Shown here: positions 48,601 to 59,129 of the stretch, one piece after another
How positions within the stretch are numbered: the first letter of the stretch is position 1
Layout of the letters: every line of letters begins with the position of its first letter
Notes under the pieces: generated by a model
Seen by the model: only the letters and a program-made list of their open reading frames with translations
What the model was told of the DNA's origin: nothing
Databases searched by the model: none
Made by a program: the position numbers and the translations under genes
NCBI GenBank assembly: GCA_017516465.1
Contig: JAFXCR010000043.1
Location: 1 to 64,000, forward strand
Origin: Ruminococcus sp.
Lineage (GTDB): Bacteria; Bacillota; Clostridia; Oscillospirales; Ruminococcaceae
Reading direction: 5' to 3'
DNA length: 64,000 nt

Positions 48601-49914
48601 ATGTACATTGACAACAGTCTGAAGCGTCAGCCAACTGCCGCACAGACAGATATACTGGACAAAATGACAGCTGATGTCCGCAGTCCTCGTAACAGTGCTG
48701 TAAGCTTCAGAATGCAGGATGTTCTCGTCATGACTCCTTTTTCGGAGGAGTATGACCTCTTTCTGTTCATGGAGGATGATTACGCTCCCTTTAAAACGGG
48801 AAAGAAATCCTTCACAGAGCTGCGTCTTGCGGCTCAGGAGGCGGCACTGAAAAAATGCGAGGTATATCCCCGCGTGACGCTGGAGCTTATTTACGATATC
48901 TTTGAAAAGCTCAGCGGAATAAGTCCTTCCGGAAAAGAACAGCTTATGCAGCGTGAATGTGAACTCATTGAGTACTTTTCATTTCCGAGGCAATGCGGAA
49001 AAACTCTTTTCCGTGAAGCTAAGGCACAGGGCAAGCGTACAATAATATTTTCCGAGTCGGTCTATCCGTCGGATGTTGTGAAGAATATTCTTGAAAAATG
49101 CGGATATGGTTCTTATGACGGTCTTGTGATAGTTTCTGAGATAAAAAAATGCACCGCAGAAAGCTGGTACGATGCCGTTCTTGCAAAAGCGGGAGTATCT
49201 GCCGATAAGCTTCTCCACATCGGAAGCAGTGTTGCGTATGATATTGAACTTCCTATTGTAAAGGGTGCAAAGGCTCTGCTTCTTGCTCCGGCGATACAGC
49301 TCATGGAAAAATCCGGCAGGATTCTGGGGTACATCCGGAAAAAGCATTTTTACAGCTACGACAGCACGAAATATCTTACTCTCCACTGCGTTCTGGGACT
49401 TTATGCGGCATACGGCTTTGATTTACCACAGAACAGAGAGGCTCTCAGCGATTTCTGCGGCGATCCGTGTCTGATAGGCTTTCTCGGAGCCGGAGCAGCG
49501 TCGCTCGAACAGGCTAATCCGGCAAAAAAGTATAAAATGCGTCCGGTTATTGCAGAAGCTCTTACGCATGATGAAAAATTCCTTGACGGACTTGACGACT
49601 TTAATAAAATGCTGGAGGATCACTTCGGAAGTAATCTTGAAAAATACGGCAGTGAAGGCTGCAGCGGCTTTCTTGACTTCCTTGATGAATGCTGTGCTTC
49701 GGCTGACAGAAAATTTTTTGTTCCGTATATGTCGACATCAGCCCTGAAAACATGGGCTTCATCCGTGAAGGAACCTGAAATAGTGCCGTTTTCCGGCAGA
49801 AATCATAAAGAAAGCTCACTGAATCGTCTCGCAGACAAAATGTTTCCACCCGGAACAAAAGTCCGCAATATAGCAGACGGAATTCTTGCAAAGGGGCACA
49901 AAAAGAGCAGATAA
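48601..49914 (+). CDS. Degenerate HAD-superfamily protein (COG5610-like)
   Basis: A 437-residue protein resembling the HAD proteins found in polysaccharide loci. Motif I, normally FDIFDTL, reads FRMQDVL, so the nucleophilic Asp is Arg; motif II has Ser but SES in place of SDM; motif IV reads HIGSSVAYD where GDN...D is expected. The fold elements (LEKCGY, KKCTAESWYDAVL, VKGAKALLL) remain. It is therefore probably catalytically dead. GGAGG precedes the ATG; it lies 3 bp after the GH26 gene. Confidence 0.7.
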   Translation: MYIDNSLKRQPTAAQTDILDKMTADVRSPRNSAVSFRMQDVLVMTPFSEEYDLFLFMEDDYAPFKTGKKSFTELRLAAQEAALKKCEVYPRVTLELIYDIFEKLSGISPSGKEQLMQRECELIEYFSFPRQCGKTLFREAKAQGKRTIIFSESVYPSDVVKNILEKCGYGSYDGLVIVSEIKKCTAESWYDAVLAKAGVSADKLLHIGSSVAYDIELPIVKGAKALLLAPAIQLMEKSGRILGYIRKKHFYSYDSTKYLTLHCVLGLYAAYGFDLPQNREALSDFCGDPCLIGFLGAGAASLEQANPAKKYKMRPVIAEALTHDEKFLDGLDDFNKMLEDHFGSNLEKYGSEGCSGFLDFLDECCASADRKFFVPYMSTSALKTWASSVKEPEIVPFSGRNHKESSLNRLADKMFPPGTKVRNIADGILAKGHKKSR

Positions 49915-50099
49915 CCGCAGAAATCCCCTTTTTATACATCTTCCGGAGCAGAAGTGCTTTTTCGCCGGATATCTCCCGAACATTAGCCATTCTGATAAAA
50001 TATTCCGTTGCGCCGCCAATGTTACATATGATATGATAATAGCAGGACAGAAAAAAGTAATTCTGGCACTATATATGTATAACATGGAGGACTTGAATA

Positions 50100-50876
50100 A
50101 TGAATGGTAAGGTAAAGGTACTTATTGGCGATGACTCGGCTGAAACAGGTGTAAGCACGGCGAACAAGCTTCGTGAGCGTGGGATGTACGCTTACACACG
50201 AAGAAAGGATTGCGGTATCATCCTTGAATCTATTAAAAAGGATCCGCCGGATGTTGCCGTGCTCGACATCAGTGCACAGAACGGAGATGTTGTAACTATA
50301 ATGAAAAGAGTGAGGGAGCTTGGAGTAAAGTTTCCGGTATTCATTATAACATCATCCTGTGACAACGAATTCATTGAGCGTCAGGTGATGGATAACGGAG
50401 CTTCAAAGTTTCTGCTGAAGCCCTACGATGCAGATGATCTCTGTGCCGCTATAAATTCGGCTCTCGGCGACAACGCAAGCAGTCTCAGTGATGATATGGA
50501 AATTGTTGTTACGGATATAATCCACCAGCTTGGTGTTCCGGCACATATCAAGGGATATCACTATCTGAGAACAGCGATACTCTATTCAATTGAGAACAAG
50601 GCGCTTCTTGACAGCGTTACAAAGCAGCTTTACCCGACCGTTGCGGAGATGTACGATACCACCTCATCCCGTGTGGAGCGTGCTATCCGTCATGCCATTG
50701 AAATCGCATGGGATCGTGGAAATGTAGATACACTAAATTCCTTTTTCGGATATACGGTTGATACCGGAAAGGGCAAGCCGACCAATTCTGAATTCATAGC
50801 TCTTATCACCGACAAGCTGCGTCTGCGGTATAAATCGGCTCTGAGACAGAACTCTGAGTTCAAGGTAAAAAACTGA
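50100..50876 (+). CDS. spo0A: Sporulation master regulator Spo0A
   Basis: Response regulator that commits cells to sporulation. The 258 residues have a receiver domain (acidic pair GDDS near residues 10-12, phospho-Asp in VAVLDISAQ near 57, Ser/Thr in FIITSS, Lys in FLLKPYD) and the characteristic Spo0A effector domain with [17 protein letters not shown] and [22 protein letters not shown] precedes the ATG. A weak promoter-like TTGCGC (50008) with TATGAT (50032) is seen. spoIVB, the usual neighbour, is absent. An inverted repeat ACAGGAG/CTCCTGT (50881-50901) follows. Confidence 0.96.
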   Translation: MNGKVKVLIGDDSAETGVSTANKLRERGMYAYTRRKDCGIILESIKKDPPDVAVLDISAQNGDVVTIMKRVRELGVKFPVFIITSSCDNEFIERQVMDNGASKFLLKPYDADDLCAAINSALGDNASSLSDDMEIVVTDIIHQLGVPAHIKGYHYLRTAILYSIENKALLDSVTKQLYPTVAEMYDTTSSRVERAIRHAIEIAWDRGNVDTLNSFFGYTVDTGKGKPTNSEFIALITDKLRLRYKSALRQNSEFKVKN

Positions 50877-50930
50877 TATTACAGGAGACACAGCCTCCTG
50901 TATAATGTATAGTATAAGGAGGAAAATCTT

Positions 50931-51437
50931 ATGTCATTCAGAAAAATCGAAATCAGCGAATTACAGTTCAATCCATTCACTAAAATCGGAAAGGAATGGA
51001 TGCTCGTTACCGGCGGAAGCATGGACAGCTTCAACACCATGACAGCCTCATGGGGACAGCTTGGCGTACTCTGGAACAGAAATGTTCTTACCTGCTATAT
51101 CCGTCCCAATCGCTACACATACGAATTCATCGAAAAGGGCGGCAGCTTTGCCGTATCGTTTTTTGGCGAGGAATTCCGCAGTGCACTTTCGTTCTGCGGC
51201 TCTCATTCAGGAAGAGACTGTGACAAGATAAAGGAAACTGGTCTTACTCCCGTTGAAGCTGATGGCTGCGTGGCTTTCGGCGAAGCTGATCTTGTGCTTG
51301 TATGCCGCAAGCTTTACAGCTACGACATGGAGGAGTCAGGCTTCCTCACCGAAGACGGAATTCCGGCTCAGTTCTTTGGAAAGGATCCCTATCACAGAGC
51401 GTATATCTGCGAAATCACTGCTGCATACTGTAAGTAA
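50931..51437 (+). CDS. Flavin reductase-like FMN-binding protein
   Basis: A 168-residue split-barrel flavin reductase domain protein. The segment LVTGGSMDSFNTMTASWGQL corresponds to the FMN-binding core of this family. It may supply reduced flavin or act as a redox enzyme; no partner monooxygenase is nearby. AAGGAGG precedes the ATG, and a clear terminator follows. Confidence 0.88.
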   Translation: MSFRKIEISELQFNPFTKIGKEWMLVTGGSMDSFNTMTASWGQLGVLWNRNVLTCYIRPNRYTYEFIEKGGSFAVSFFGEEFRSALSFCGSHSGRDCDKIKETGLTPVEADGCVAFGEADLVLVCRKLYSYDMEESGFLTEDGIPAQFFGKDPYHRAYICEITAAYCK

Positions 51438-51450
51438 ATATGTTACCCGA

Positions 51451-51483
51451 AACCTGCCTGCACCATGACTATGCAGGCGGGTT
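51451..51483 (+). terminator. Terminator of the flavin reductase gene
   Basis: AACCTGCCTGCA / TGCAGGCGGGTT with a 9-nt loop, then TT and GTG; one G-T pair. Confidence 0.88.
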
Positions 51484-51536
51484 TTGTGTATTCTGCCGGA
51501 AAAGGGTAAAAAATCTTGTAAATTACAACAGATGTA

Positions 51537-51565
51537 TTGACATAATATCGGCAATTTGTTATAAT
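51537..51565 (+). promoter_or_regulatory. Promoter of the exopolysaccharide operon
   Basis: TTGACA (51537-51542), 17 nt, TATAAT (51560-51565): full consensus. Confidence 0.93.
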
Positions 51566-51612
51566 CATATTGTATGCTTGCAGGCGTACGATTTATTAAA
51601 TATTAAAATAAA

Positions 51613-51654
51613 AAGGAGATAACATCCCGAAAAGTGTTATCGTAAATAATTATG
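51613..51654 (+). promoter_or_regulatory. Ribosome site separated from its start codon by a hairpin
   Basis: AAGGAG is at 51613-51618 but the only usable start, ATG 51652, is 33 nt away. Between them GATAACA (51618-51624) can pair with TGTTATC (51635-51641). Folding would bring the two to about 10 nt. An in-frame TAA just upstream of the ATG rules out an earlier start. Confidence 0.6.
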
Positions 51655-53028
51655 AACAGTAAAAGAGACAGATACAAAAGATTTATCTCTTTCGGTGCTG
51701 CATTGGTGCTTCTTGCTGTGCTTACGGGAATTTTCGCCTTCATCTGGTACAAATATTACAGCGAAGCTATTGTTCTGCCATACTACCGACGAGGAAACTG
51801 GGTGCTTATCGGTATCTACGGGCTGCTTACAATCCTCTTTTTCAAGGCTTACGGCGGTTTCAAGCTGGGATATCTCAAAAAGACAGATATGCTGTTTTCT
51901 CAGCTGATATCAATGGCGTGCGTCAATACTGTGGCGTATTTCCTCATAAGCCTTATCGGCAGACGCTTCATGGACGGTGTTCCTCTTGTCCTGATGACCT
52001 TTACCGATTTCGGAGTGATTTCCCTGTGGACGGTCTTTACGGGAAAGCTGTATTTCCTCATGTACCCCCCAAGGCGGCTGATTATCCTCTACGGAAGCAG
52101 GCAGGCGGCTTCTCTCGTTATGAAGATGAGCCAGCGTGTGGACAAGTATATGATCTGCGAATCAGTCAGTGCAGACGAGGATCCCGACAGGATAAGAGAG
52201 CTTATTCTGAAATACGAGGGCGTTATTATATGCGATATCCCAGCCGAACAGAGAAACGACTATATAAAATTTTGCTTTGATAAATCACTCAGAGCGTATA
52301 TTGCTCCTAAAATTTCCGATATTATTGTAAGAGGTGCCGACGATATACGGCTCTTTGATACACCGCTGCTTCTCTGCCGCAACTACGGTCTTGACTTTGA
52401 ACAGCGTTTCATCAAGAGAATTTTCGATATCGTGTTCTCGCTTGTCGCTATTATTCCGGCACTTCCGGTTATGCTGATCTCAGCCGCTGCCGTGAAGCTC
52501 TATGACAGAGGTCCGGTATTCTACAAGCAGAAACGCCTTACTATCGACGGAAAAGAATTCTTTGTGTATAAATTCCGCAGCATGATCGTTGACGCCGAAA
52601 AGGACGGCAGACCTCAGCTTGCGTCCGATGAGGACGACCGTATTACTCCGGTGGGAAAAATACTCAGAAAATTCCGTATAGACGAGCTTCCGCAGCTTCT
52701 GAATATCCTGAAGGGAGATATGTCCGTTGTCGGTCCGCGTCCGGAACGTCCGGAGCTTTCAGAGGAATACAAAAAGCATATGCCGGAATTTGAGTTCCGC
52801 CTTAAGGTAAAGGCAGGACTTACAGGCTATGCACAGGTTACGGGAGTGTATGACACAACTCCATACGACAAGCTGAAAATGGATCTGATGTACATTGAAA
52901 ATTACTCAATGCTGCTCGATCTTCAGATAATTCTCATGACTATAAAAACGATGCTCTTTCCCGGCAAGACAAACGCTGAATCAGGCGAGAGCATACTGAA
53001 CACAGGAAAAGAGGATAAGGATAAATGA
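51652..53028 (+). CDS. Polyprenyl-phosphate sugar-phosphate transferase (EPS priming enzyme)
   Basis: A 458-residue membrane enzyme that starts a repeat unit by moving a sugar phosphate to undecaprenyl phosphate. Four to five N-terminal membrane helices and a CoA-binding-like middle part are followed by the Bac_transf domain from about residue 255 (KRIFDIVFSLVAI, GPVFYKQKR, FRSMIVDAE, RIDELPQLLNILKGDMSVVGPRPE). It is the first gene of the operon, overlapping manC by 4 bp. The sugar may be Glc, Gal or Man; not resolved here. Confidence 0.93.
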   Translation: MNSKRDRYKRFISFGAALVLLAVLTGIFAFIWYKYYSEAIVLPYYRRGNWVLIGIYGLLTILFFKAYGGFKLGYLKKTDMLFSQLISMACVNTVAYFLISLIGRRFMDGVPLVLMTFTDFGVISLWTVFTGKLYFLMYPPRRLIILYGSRQAASLVMKMSQRVDKYMICESVSADEDPDRIRELILKYEGVIICDIPAEQRNDYIKFCFDKSLRAYIAPKISDIIVRGADDIRLFDTPLLLCRNYGLDFEQRFIKRIFDIVFSLVAIIPALPVMLISAAAVKLYDRGPVFYKQKRLTIDGKEFFVYKFRSMIVDAEKDGRPQLASDEDDRITPVGKILRKFRIDELPQLLNILKGDMSVVGPRPERPELSEEYKKHMPEFEFRLKVKAGLTGYAQVTGVYDTTPYDKLKMDLMYIENYSMLLDLQIILMTIKTMLFPGKTNAESGESILNTGKEDKDK

Positions 53029-54089
53029 AAATAACCGCAGTTATAATGGCAGGCGGCAGAGGCGAACGTTTCTGGCCGAAAAGCAGAAATTCCTGCCCTA
53101 AACAGTTCCTCTCGCTCACGTCAGATGGCGAGACTATGATTCAGAAAACCGTAAAGCGTCTCAGTCCCCTTGTGGCGGCAGAGGATGTCTTTATCGTTAC
53201 AAATGCCGCTTACACTGAGCTTGTAAAGGATCAGCTTCCGGATATTCCGGCTGAGAACATCCTTGCAGAGCCGTGTTCAAGAAATACTGCTCCGTGCATA
53301 GCCTTTGCGGCAGCAGTTATCGGCAGAAAATACGACGACGCAATTATGCTTGTACTCCCCTCAGACCATCTCATCGGCTATGAGGATATCTACGTCAGCA
53401 CGCTGAAAAAGGCTGTTGCTGTTGCTGAACAGGGAAAGAATCTCGTTACTATCGGAATTACTCCGACATATCCCGAAACAGGCTACGGATACATCAATTT
53501 CGGAACGGAAACAGGCAACGCATACATGGTTGAACGCTTCGTTGAAAAGCCTGATCTTGCAACTGCAAAAAAATATCTCGCATCCGGTAAATATCTCTGG
53601 AACAGCGGTATGTTCGTGTGGAAGATTTCCTCCGTTATGGCGAATATTAAGGAATTCATGCCGACAGTCTACGAGGGTGCCGTGAAAATCGGTGAAAGCT
53701 TCGGAACTCCGGCTTATGAAGAAACTCTCGTGAAGGAATTTACTGCATTCCCAAGTGAATCAGTGGATTTCGGCATTATGGAAAAGGCTTCAGATATCTA
53801 CACTCTCCCCGGCAGCTTCGGCTGGGATGATGTCGGAAGCTGGCTCGCCGTTGAACGCATCAACGAGACTGACGAAAACAAGAACTTCATCAGCGGCGAC
53901 GTTATCGCTGTTGATTCCGAAAGAACTACAATATGCGGCGGAAAACGTCTTATTGCAGCTATCGGTACCGAAGATCTCATTATCGTGGATACCGACGATG
54001 TGCTTCTTGTATGCTCCAAGAACAACACTCAGGATGTAAAGAAGGTAATCGCACAGCTCAAAGAAACAGGCAGAACAGATCTTGTGTAA
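53025..54089 (+). CDS. manC: Mannose-1-phosphate guanylyltransferase
   Basis: Makes GDP-mannose from mannose 1-phosphate and GTP. The 354 residues contain VIMAGGRGERFWPKSR, LPSDHLI and FVEKPD typical of the ManC/RfbM nucleotidyltransferase. It is the short form without a fused phosphomannose isomerase. GDP-mannose then feeds Gmd directly downstream and possibly the GT4 enzymes. No phosphomannomutase gene is in the cluster. Confidence 0.94.
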   Translation: MKITAVIMAGGRGERFWPKSRNSCPKQFLSLTSDGETMIQKTVKRLSPLVAAEDVFIVTNAAYTELVKDQLPDIPAENILAEPCSRNTAPCIAFAAAVIGRKYDDAIMLVLPSDHLIGYEDIYVSTLKKAVAVAEQGKNLVTIGITPTYPETGYGYINFGTETGNAYMVERFVEKPDLATAKKYLASGKYLWNSGMFVWKISSVMANIKEFMPTVYEGAVKIGESFGTPAYEETLVKEFTAFPSESVDFGIMEKASDIYTLPGSFGWDDVGSWLAVERINETDENKNFISGDVIAVDSERTTICGGKRLIAAIGTEDLIIVDTDDVLLVCSKNNTQDVKKVIAQLKETGRTDLV

Positions 54090-55151
<1,062 letters not shown>

Positions 55152-55160
55152 TTTTTACAG

Positions 55161-55179
55161 GGCGGTCAATGACCGCCCA
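55161..55179 (+). repeat. REP-like hairpin inside the EPS operon
   Basis: GGGCGGTCAATGACCGCCC, a perfect palindrome of the same GGGCG...CGCCC type as intergenic REP-like elements. With no U-tract it is unlikely to be a full terminator but could stabilise or attenuate the gmd transcript. Confidence 0.7.
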
Positions 55180-55213
55180 TTTGCAATATACTAATAGTAA
55201 AGGAGTTGCTGGA

Positions 55214-56359
55214 ATGAAAATTACTTTTGACGCTGTTCCGCTTATCGCCGATAAGATAACAGGAATCGGCTGGTGCGAAGCCGGTCAGACCATGAAGCTT
55301 GCAGAGCTTTATCCCGAAAACCGCTGTGAATACAGCTTTTTCGCCGACCGCAAAGGAAATGCTGTACGGCAGATAAAGCAGTTTTCCGGCAAAAATATCA
55401 AGCTGAACACGTCACGCTTCCCGAAAAAGCTGTACAGACTGCTGTCGGTGCTGCTTCCGGTGCCGTACTCTGCGTTCTTTGGGAAGAAGTCCGATATCAC
55501 GCATTTTTTCAACTATATCATTCCGCCCGGAGTCAAAGGAAAAACAGTAGTTACCGTTCACGATATGGTCTATAAGGCTTTTCCGGAGACTGTCAGGGGA
55601 CGCACACGCTTCATGCTCGACGCCGGACTGAAAAAGTCCCTGAAACGTGCAGATATCGTAGTTACCGACTCGGAATTTTCACGCACTGAGATAGTGAAAT
55701 ATTTCCCGTGGTGCGAAGATAAGCTCAGAGTTGTGCCGTGCGGGGTTGATACTGAGAGATTTCATCCGTGCGGAGATTCTAAGAAAATCGCCGATGTAAA
55801 GGCATCTCTCGGCATTGAGGGAGATTATTTCCTTTACCTCGGAACAATTGAGCCGAGAAAGAATCTGGAGCGTCTTATTTCAGCCTACAATGCCTTTTCA
55901 AAGAAGGTAGGCAATTCGCCGAAGCTTGTTCTTGCCGGCGGAAAGGGCTGGCTGTATGACGGGATTTTCAGCCGTGTGAAGTCTCTCGGACTGGAAGATA
56001 AGGTTATTTTCACGAAATACGTTCCCTCAGAGGACATGAACGCTCTCATGTGCGGAGCACTGGCATTTGTATTCCCTTCTCTTTATGAGGGCTTCGGTAT
56101 GCCGCCGCTTGAGGCTATGGCTTGCGGAGTTCCAGTTCTTGTATCGGGTGCGGCATCGCTTCCGGAGGTAACAGGCGACTGTGCTGTTATCGTTGATCCT
56201 TACGATGTGAAAAGCATCGCAAGAGGATTATACAGACTGTATACAGATGAGGAGCTTCGCCGAGATCTCAGCAGACGTGGAATTGAACGTGCAAAGGGAT
56301 TCACATGGGAAAGATCGGCACAGATGCTTCACGACATTTACAAGGAGTTAGTATCATGA
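55214..56359 (+). CDS. GT4-family glycosyltransferase 1
   Basis: A 381-residue retaining transferase, start at ATG 55214 after AGGAG. The N-terminal acceptor lobe ends in VTVHDMVYKAFPE, and the C-terminal donor lobe shows LYLGTIEPRKNLERLI, VFPSLYEGFGMPPLEAMACG (EX7E motif) and VTGDCAVIVDP. Close to mannosyl- or rhamnosyltransferases of WbdA/B type; GDP-sugar donor suggested by the cluster. Overlaps the next gene by 4 bp. Confidence 0.9.
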   Translation: MKITFDAVPLIADKITGIGWCEAGQTMKLAELYPENRCEYSFFADRKGNAVRQIKQFSGKNIKLNTSRFPKKLYRLLSVLLPVPYSAFFGKKSDITHFFNYIIPPGVKGKTVVTVHDMVYKAFPETVRGRTRFMLDAGLKKSLKRADIVVTDSEFSRTEIVKYFPWCEDKLRVVPCGVDTERFHPCGDSKKIADVKASLGIEGDYFLYLGTIEPRKNLERLISAYNAFSKKVGNSPKLVLAGGKGWLYDGIFSRVKSLGLEDKVIFTKYVPSEDMNALMCGALAFVFPSLYEGFGMPPLEAMACGVPVLVSGAASLPEVTGDCAVIVDPYDVKSIARGLYRLYTDEELRRDLSRRGIERAKGFTWERSAQMLHDIYKELVS

Positions 56360-57492
56360 CGAAAAAACTGAGGATTTTAGAGGTAAACAAGGCTTATTAC
56401 CCTCATGTTGGCGGAATCGAAACGCTTGTGAGACTGTATTCCGAGGAGCTTGGCAGAAGCTATGACGCTGACGTGAAAGTTCTGGTGTGCCGTGATGATC
56501 GTGGAAAAACCGTGAGACAGCGCATAAACGGCGTGGAAGTTACCCGTGCCGCAAGTCTCGGAACGTTCTTCAAGTGTCCGATTTCCTTTACTTTTATAAG
56601 ACTTTTCAGAAAAATGGCGAAAAATGCGGATGTAATCCACATTCATATGCCCTTTCCCCTTGCGGACGCTGCTGTGCTTCTGTCCGGATTCAAGGGTAGA
56701 ATAGTACTTTCGTGGCATGCCGACATAGTAAAGCAGAAGAAACTCATGCTCGTCTATAAGCCGTTCATGAAATGGCTTCTCAACCGTGCGGACGCAATTG
56801 CAATTGCAACTCCCGGACATTATTCCGGCTCTGATTATCTTACCGATTACGGTGATAAATGCCGGATTGTTCCATATGGAATCGCTCCGGAGAAGTACCT
56901 CGGCATCGAAAGAAAGCCGGTTCTTACCAAAAAATGCAGCGATAAAAGAAGCGTGAAGGTGTTTTTCACCGGACGTCTTGTCTACTACAAGGGCGTGGAT
57001 GTGCTTCTGAAAGCGTTCCGCAGAGTAAAGGGCTGTGAGCTTTTTATTGCCGGAACAGGCGATCTTGAACCTACACTTAAAGAATATGCCCGCAAAAAAG
57101 GGCTTGAAAATAAAGTGCATTTTCTTGGATTTCTCTCCGACCATGAGCTTAAACAGGCATATGCCGACTGCGATATCTTCGTGCTTCCCTCGGTAGAAAA
57201 AAGCGAGGCATTCGGCATAGTTCAGCTTGAAGCCATGATTTACGGCAAGCCTGTTATAAATACGCTTCTGCCGTCGGGAGTTCCTCATGTAAGCCTTGCC
57301 GGAGTTACCGGTCTTACCGTGAAAAAATCTGATCCGGCTGAGCTTGCAGACGCTATAAATACCCTTGCTGCAAACAAGGAACTGCGTGAAATCCTCGGAA
57401 AAGCGGCGGCAGAAAGAGTCTGCTCGCAGTTTAATGAAAAAATCGCTCTGGACAGCCTTTATCGTGTTTTGTCCGGAAAGGAGAACAGCTGA
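56356..57492 (+). CDS. GT4-family glycosyltransferase 2
   Basis: A 378-residue GT4 enzyme, start at ATG 56356 overlapping the preceding stop (ATGA). It begins RILEVNKAYYPHVGGIETLV, has HIHMPFPLADAA and WHADIVKQKK in the acceptor lobe, and FFTGRLVYYKGVDVLLKAF with EKSEAFGIVQLEAMIYGKPV in the donor lobe. The substrate is probably GDP-mannose or GDP-rhamnose (context). Its stop overlaps rmd by 1 bp. Confidence 0.9.
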   Translation: MTKKLRILEVNKAYYPHVGGIETLVRLYSEELGRSYDADVKVLVCRDDRGKTVRQRINGVEVTRAASLGTFFKCPISFTFIRLFRKMAKNADVIHIHMPFPLADAAVLLSGFKGRIVLSWHADIVKQKKLMLVYKPFMKWLLNRADAIAIATPGHYSGSDYLTDYGDKCRIVPYGIAPEKYLGIERKPVLTKKCSDKRSVKVFFTGRLVYYKGVDVLLKAFRRVKGCELFIAGTGDLEPTLKEYARKKGLENKVHFLGFLSDHELKQAYADCDIFVLPSVEKSEAFGIVQLEAMIYGKPVINTLLPSGVPHVSLAGVTGLTVKKSDPAELADAINTLAANKELREILGKAAAERVCSQFNEKIALDSLYRVLSGKENS

Positions 57493-58427
57493 TGAAAGCT
57501 CTTATTATAGGCGGTGCCGGCTTCGTGGGAGGATACCTCATCCGTGAACTCAGCTCCGCAGGTCAGGAGGTCTTTGCGACCTGTCTGGAAAATGAAAATA
57601 TAAGCGGAAACTGCTCCGTCCGCACGCTGAATATTCTCAATGCGGACGCTGTAATTGAAGTTATCGGCGAAATAAAGCCGGATGTGATATATCACCTTGC
57701 GGCACAGAGTTCTGTTTCCCTGTCGTGGAAAAAACCTCAGCTCACGGCGGATATCAACGTTATCGGAACGATAAATGTTCTTGAAGCCGTGAAAAACTGC
57801 GAAAAAAAGGATATCCGCCTGATTCTTATCGGCTCCGGCGAGGAATACGGCTTTATCCGAAAGGACGCCTGTCCGCTTACTGAGGAAGAACCTCTCAACC
57901 CCGGAAACATCTATGCCGCAACAAAGGCTTGTCAGGGAATGCTCGGCGAAGTTTACGCCCGTGCCTACAAAATGGATATCGTAATGGTGAGAGCATTCAA
58001 TCACTCCGGACCGCAGCAGCTTCCGATGTTTGTTATTTCCGATTTCTGCCGTCAGATAGCACTTATCGAAAAGGGCGATTCTCCGGCTGTTATGAGCGTC
58101 GGAAATCTTGCCGCAAAGCGTGATTTCACCGATGTCCGTGACGTTGTAAGAGCATACAGACTTCTTGGTGAAAAGGGTGTCAGCGGACGCACATACAATG
58201 TCGGCAGAGGAAAAGCCGTTGAGATTCAGTATATTCTCGATACGGCACTGAGCTTCTCACAGAAGGAAATAAAAGTTCAGCAGGATCCTGCAAGAATGAG
58301 AGCATCCGATATTCCCGTTATTGAGCCGGATGTTTCAAGGATTTATGAGGATACCGGCTGGAAGGCTGAAATATCAATGGAACAGACAATTGAGGATACT
58401 TTGGATTACTGGAGGAACAACGTATGA
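57492..58427 (+). CDS. rmd: GDP-4-dehydro-6-deoxy-D-mannose reductase
   Basis: Reduces the Gmd product to GDP-D-rhamnose. A 311-residue SDR protein: GGAGFVGGYL, YHLAAQSSVSLSW, GSGEEYG, IYAATKACQ (YxxxK), RAFNHSGPQQ, VRDVVRAY and TYNVGRGKAV. The motifs match RMD rather than GDP-L-fucose synthase, which begins differently. Its stop overlaps the next ATG by 4 bp. Confidence 0.88.
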   Translation: MKALIIGGAGFVGGYLIRELSSAGQEVFATCLENENISGNCSVRTLNILNADAVIEVIGEIKPDVIYHLAAQSSVSLSWKKPQLTADINVIGTINVLEAVKNCEKKDIRLILIGSGEEYGFIRKDACPLTEEEPLNPGNIYAATKACQGMLGEVYARAYKMDIVMVRAFNHSGPQQLPMFVISDFCRQIALIEKGDSPAVMSVGNLAAKRDFTDVRDVVRAYRLLGEKGVSGRTYNVGRGKAVEIQYILDTALSFSQKEIKVQQDPARMRASDIPVIEPDVSRIYEDTGWKAEISMEQTIEDTLDYWRNNV

Positions 58428-59119
58428 AAAAATTTCTGACAATTCTGCTTGCTATGTCGATGATGTCATGTACATTTGCTTCATGCGGAAAAAAAGAAAG
58501 CGACAAGGAAGATAAGAAAAACTTATCTACTGAGGAGGAAGTTCATCCCGCAGTCGGCAGATGGGTACCCGTTGAAAAAGAAGATACAATCTTTGATATA
58601 CACAGCGAGGATGAGGCTTATATCTGTGCTGTGCAGGATCTTTCCGATGATCTTTACTTTGAAGATGATAACTTTGTGTTCAGCGGAATGGAATTTTCCG
58701 GCGATAATTACGATTTCGACGGTGAAACCTTTGTGCTCCATGCTTTCAGTGATAACGACCTTACCATGGAGAAAACAGACGGCAGCGAGGAACTTTACGG
58801 TGAATTCCAATGGATAAGCGGCGATCTCTACGATGATATTGTGAGAGATTTTACTGAAGCTTCCGTTACTGACGGATATGATATTACGGGCGATAATATA
58901 AAAACATTCATGATATGCAATGATGAAGGTACATCCCTTGAAATCAGGATAGGAGTATCTGATTTTGAGCTTACAGATGAGACAATTACTATCAGCGGAT
59001 CAATTTTCGGTGGTGAAGAACTCAGGGACGCTGAATATACCGTTGACGGCGATAAAATGATTATTATAAATGCTCAGAGTGAAGAAATAGAGCTTGAAAG
59101 AATCACGGACGATGAATGA
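58424..59119 (+). CDS. Acidic lipoprotein of unknown function
   Basis: A 231-residue protein coupled to rmd by an ATGA overlap. Signal peptide with lipobox FASC (Cys20), then a strongly acidic mature region rich in beta-type strands, with two similar halves around GDNYDFDGETFVLHAF and AEYTVDGDKMIIINAQSEEI. No family recognised. Could help assemble or bind the polysaccharide at the surface, from context only. Confidence 0.75.
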   Translation: MKKFLTILLAMSMMSCTFASCGKKESDKEDKKNLSTEEEVHPAVGRWVPVEKEDTIFDIHSEDEAYICAVQDLSDDLYFEDDNFVFSGMEFSGDNYDFDGETFVLHAFSDNDLTMEKTDGSEELYGEFQWISGDLYDDIVRDFTEASVTDGYDITGDNIKTFMICNDEGTSLEIRIGVSDFELTDETITISGSIFGGEELRDAEYTVDGDKMIIINAQSEEIELERITDDE

Positions 59120-59129
59120 GGTGAAAATT

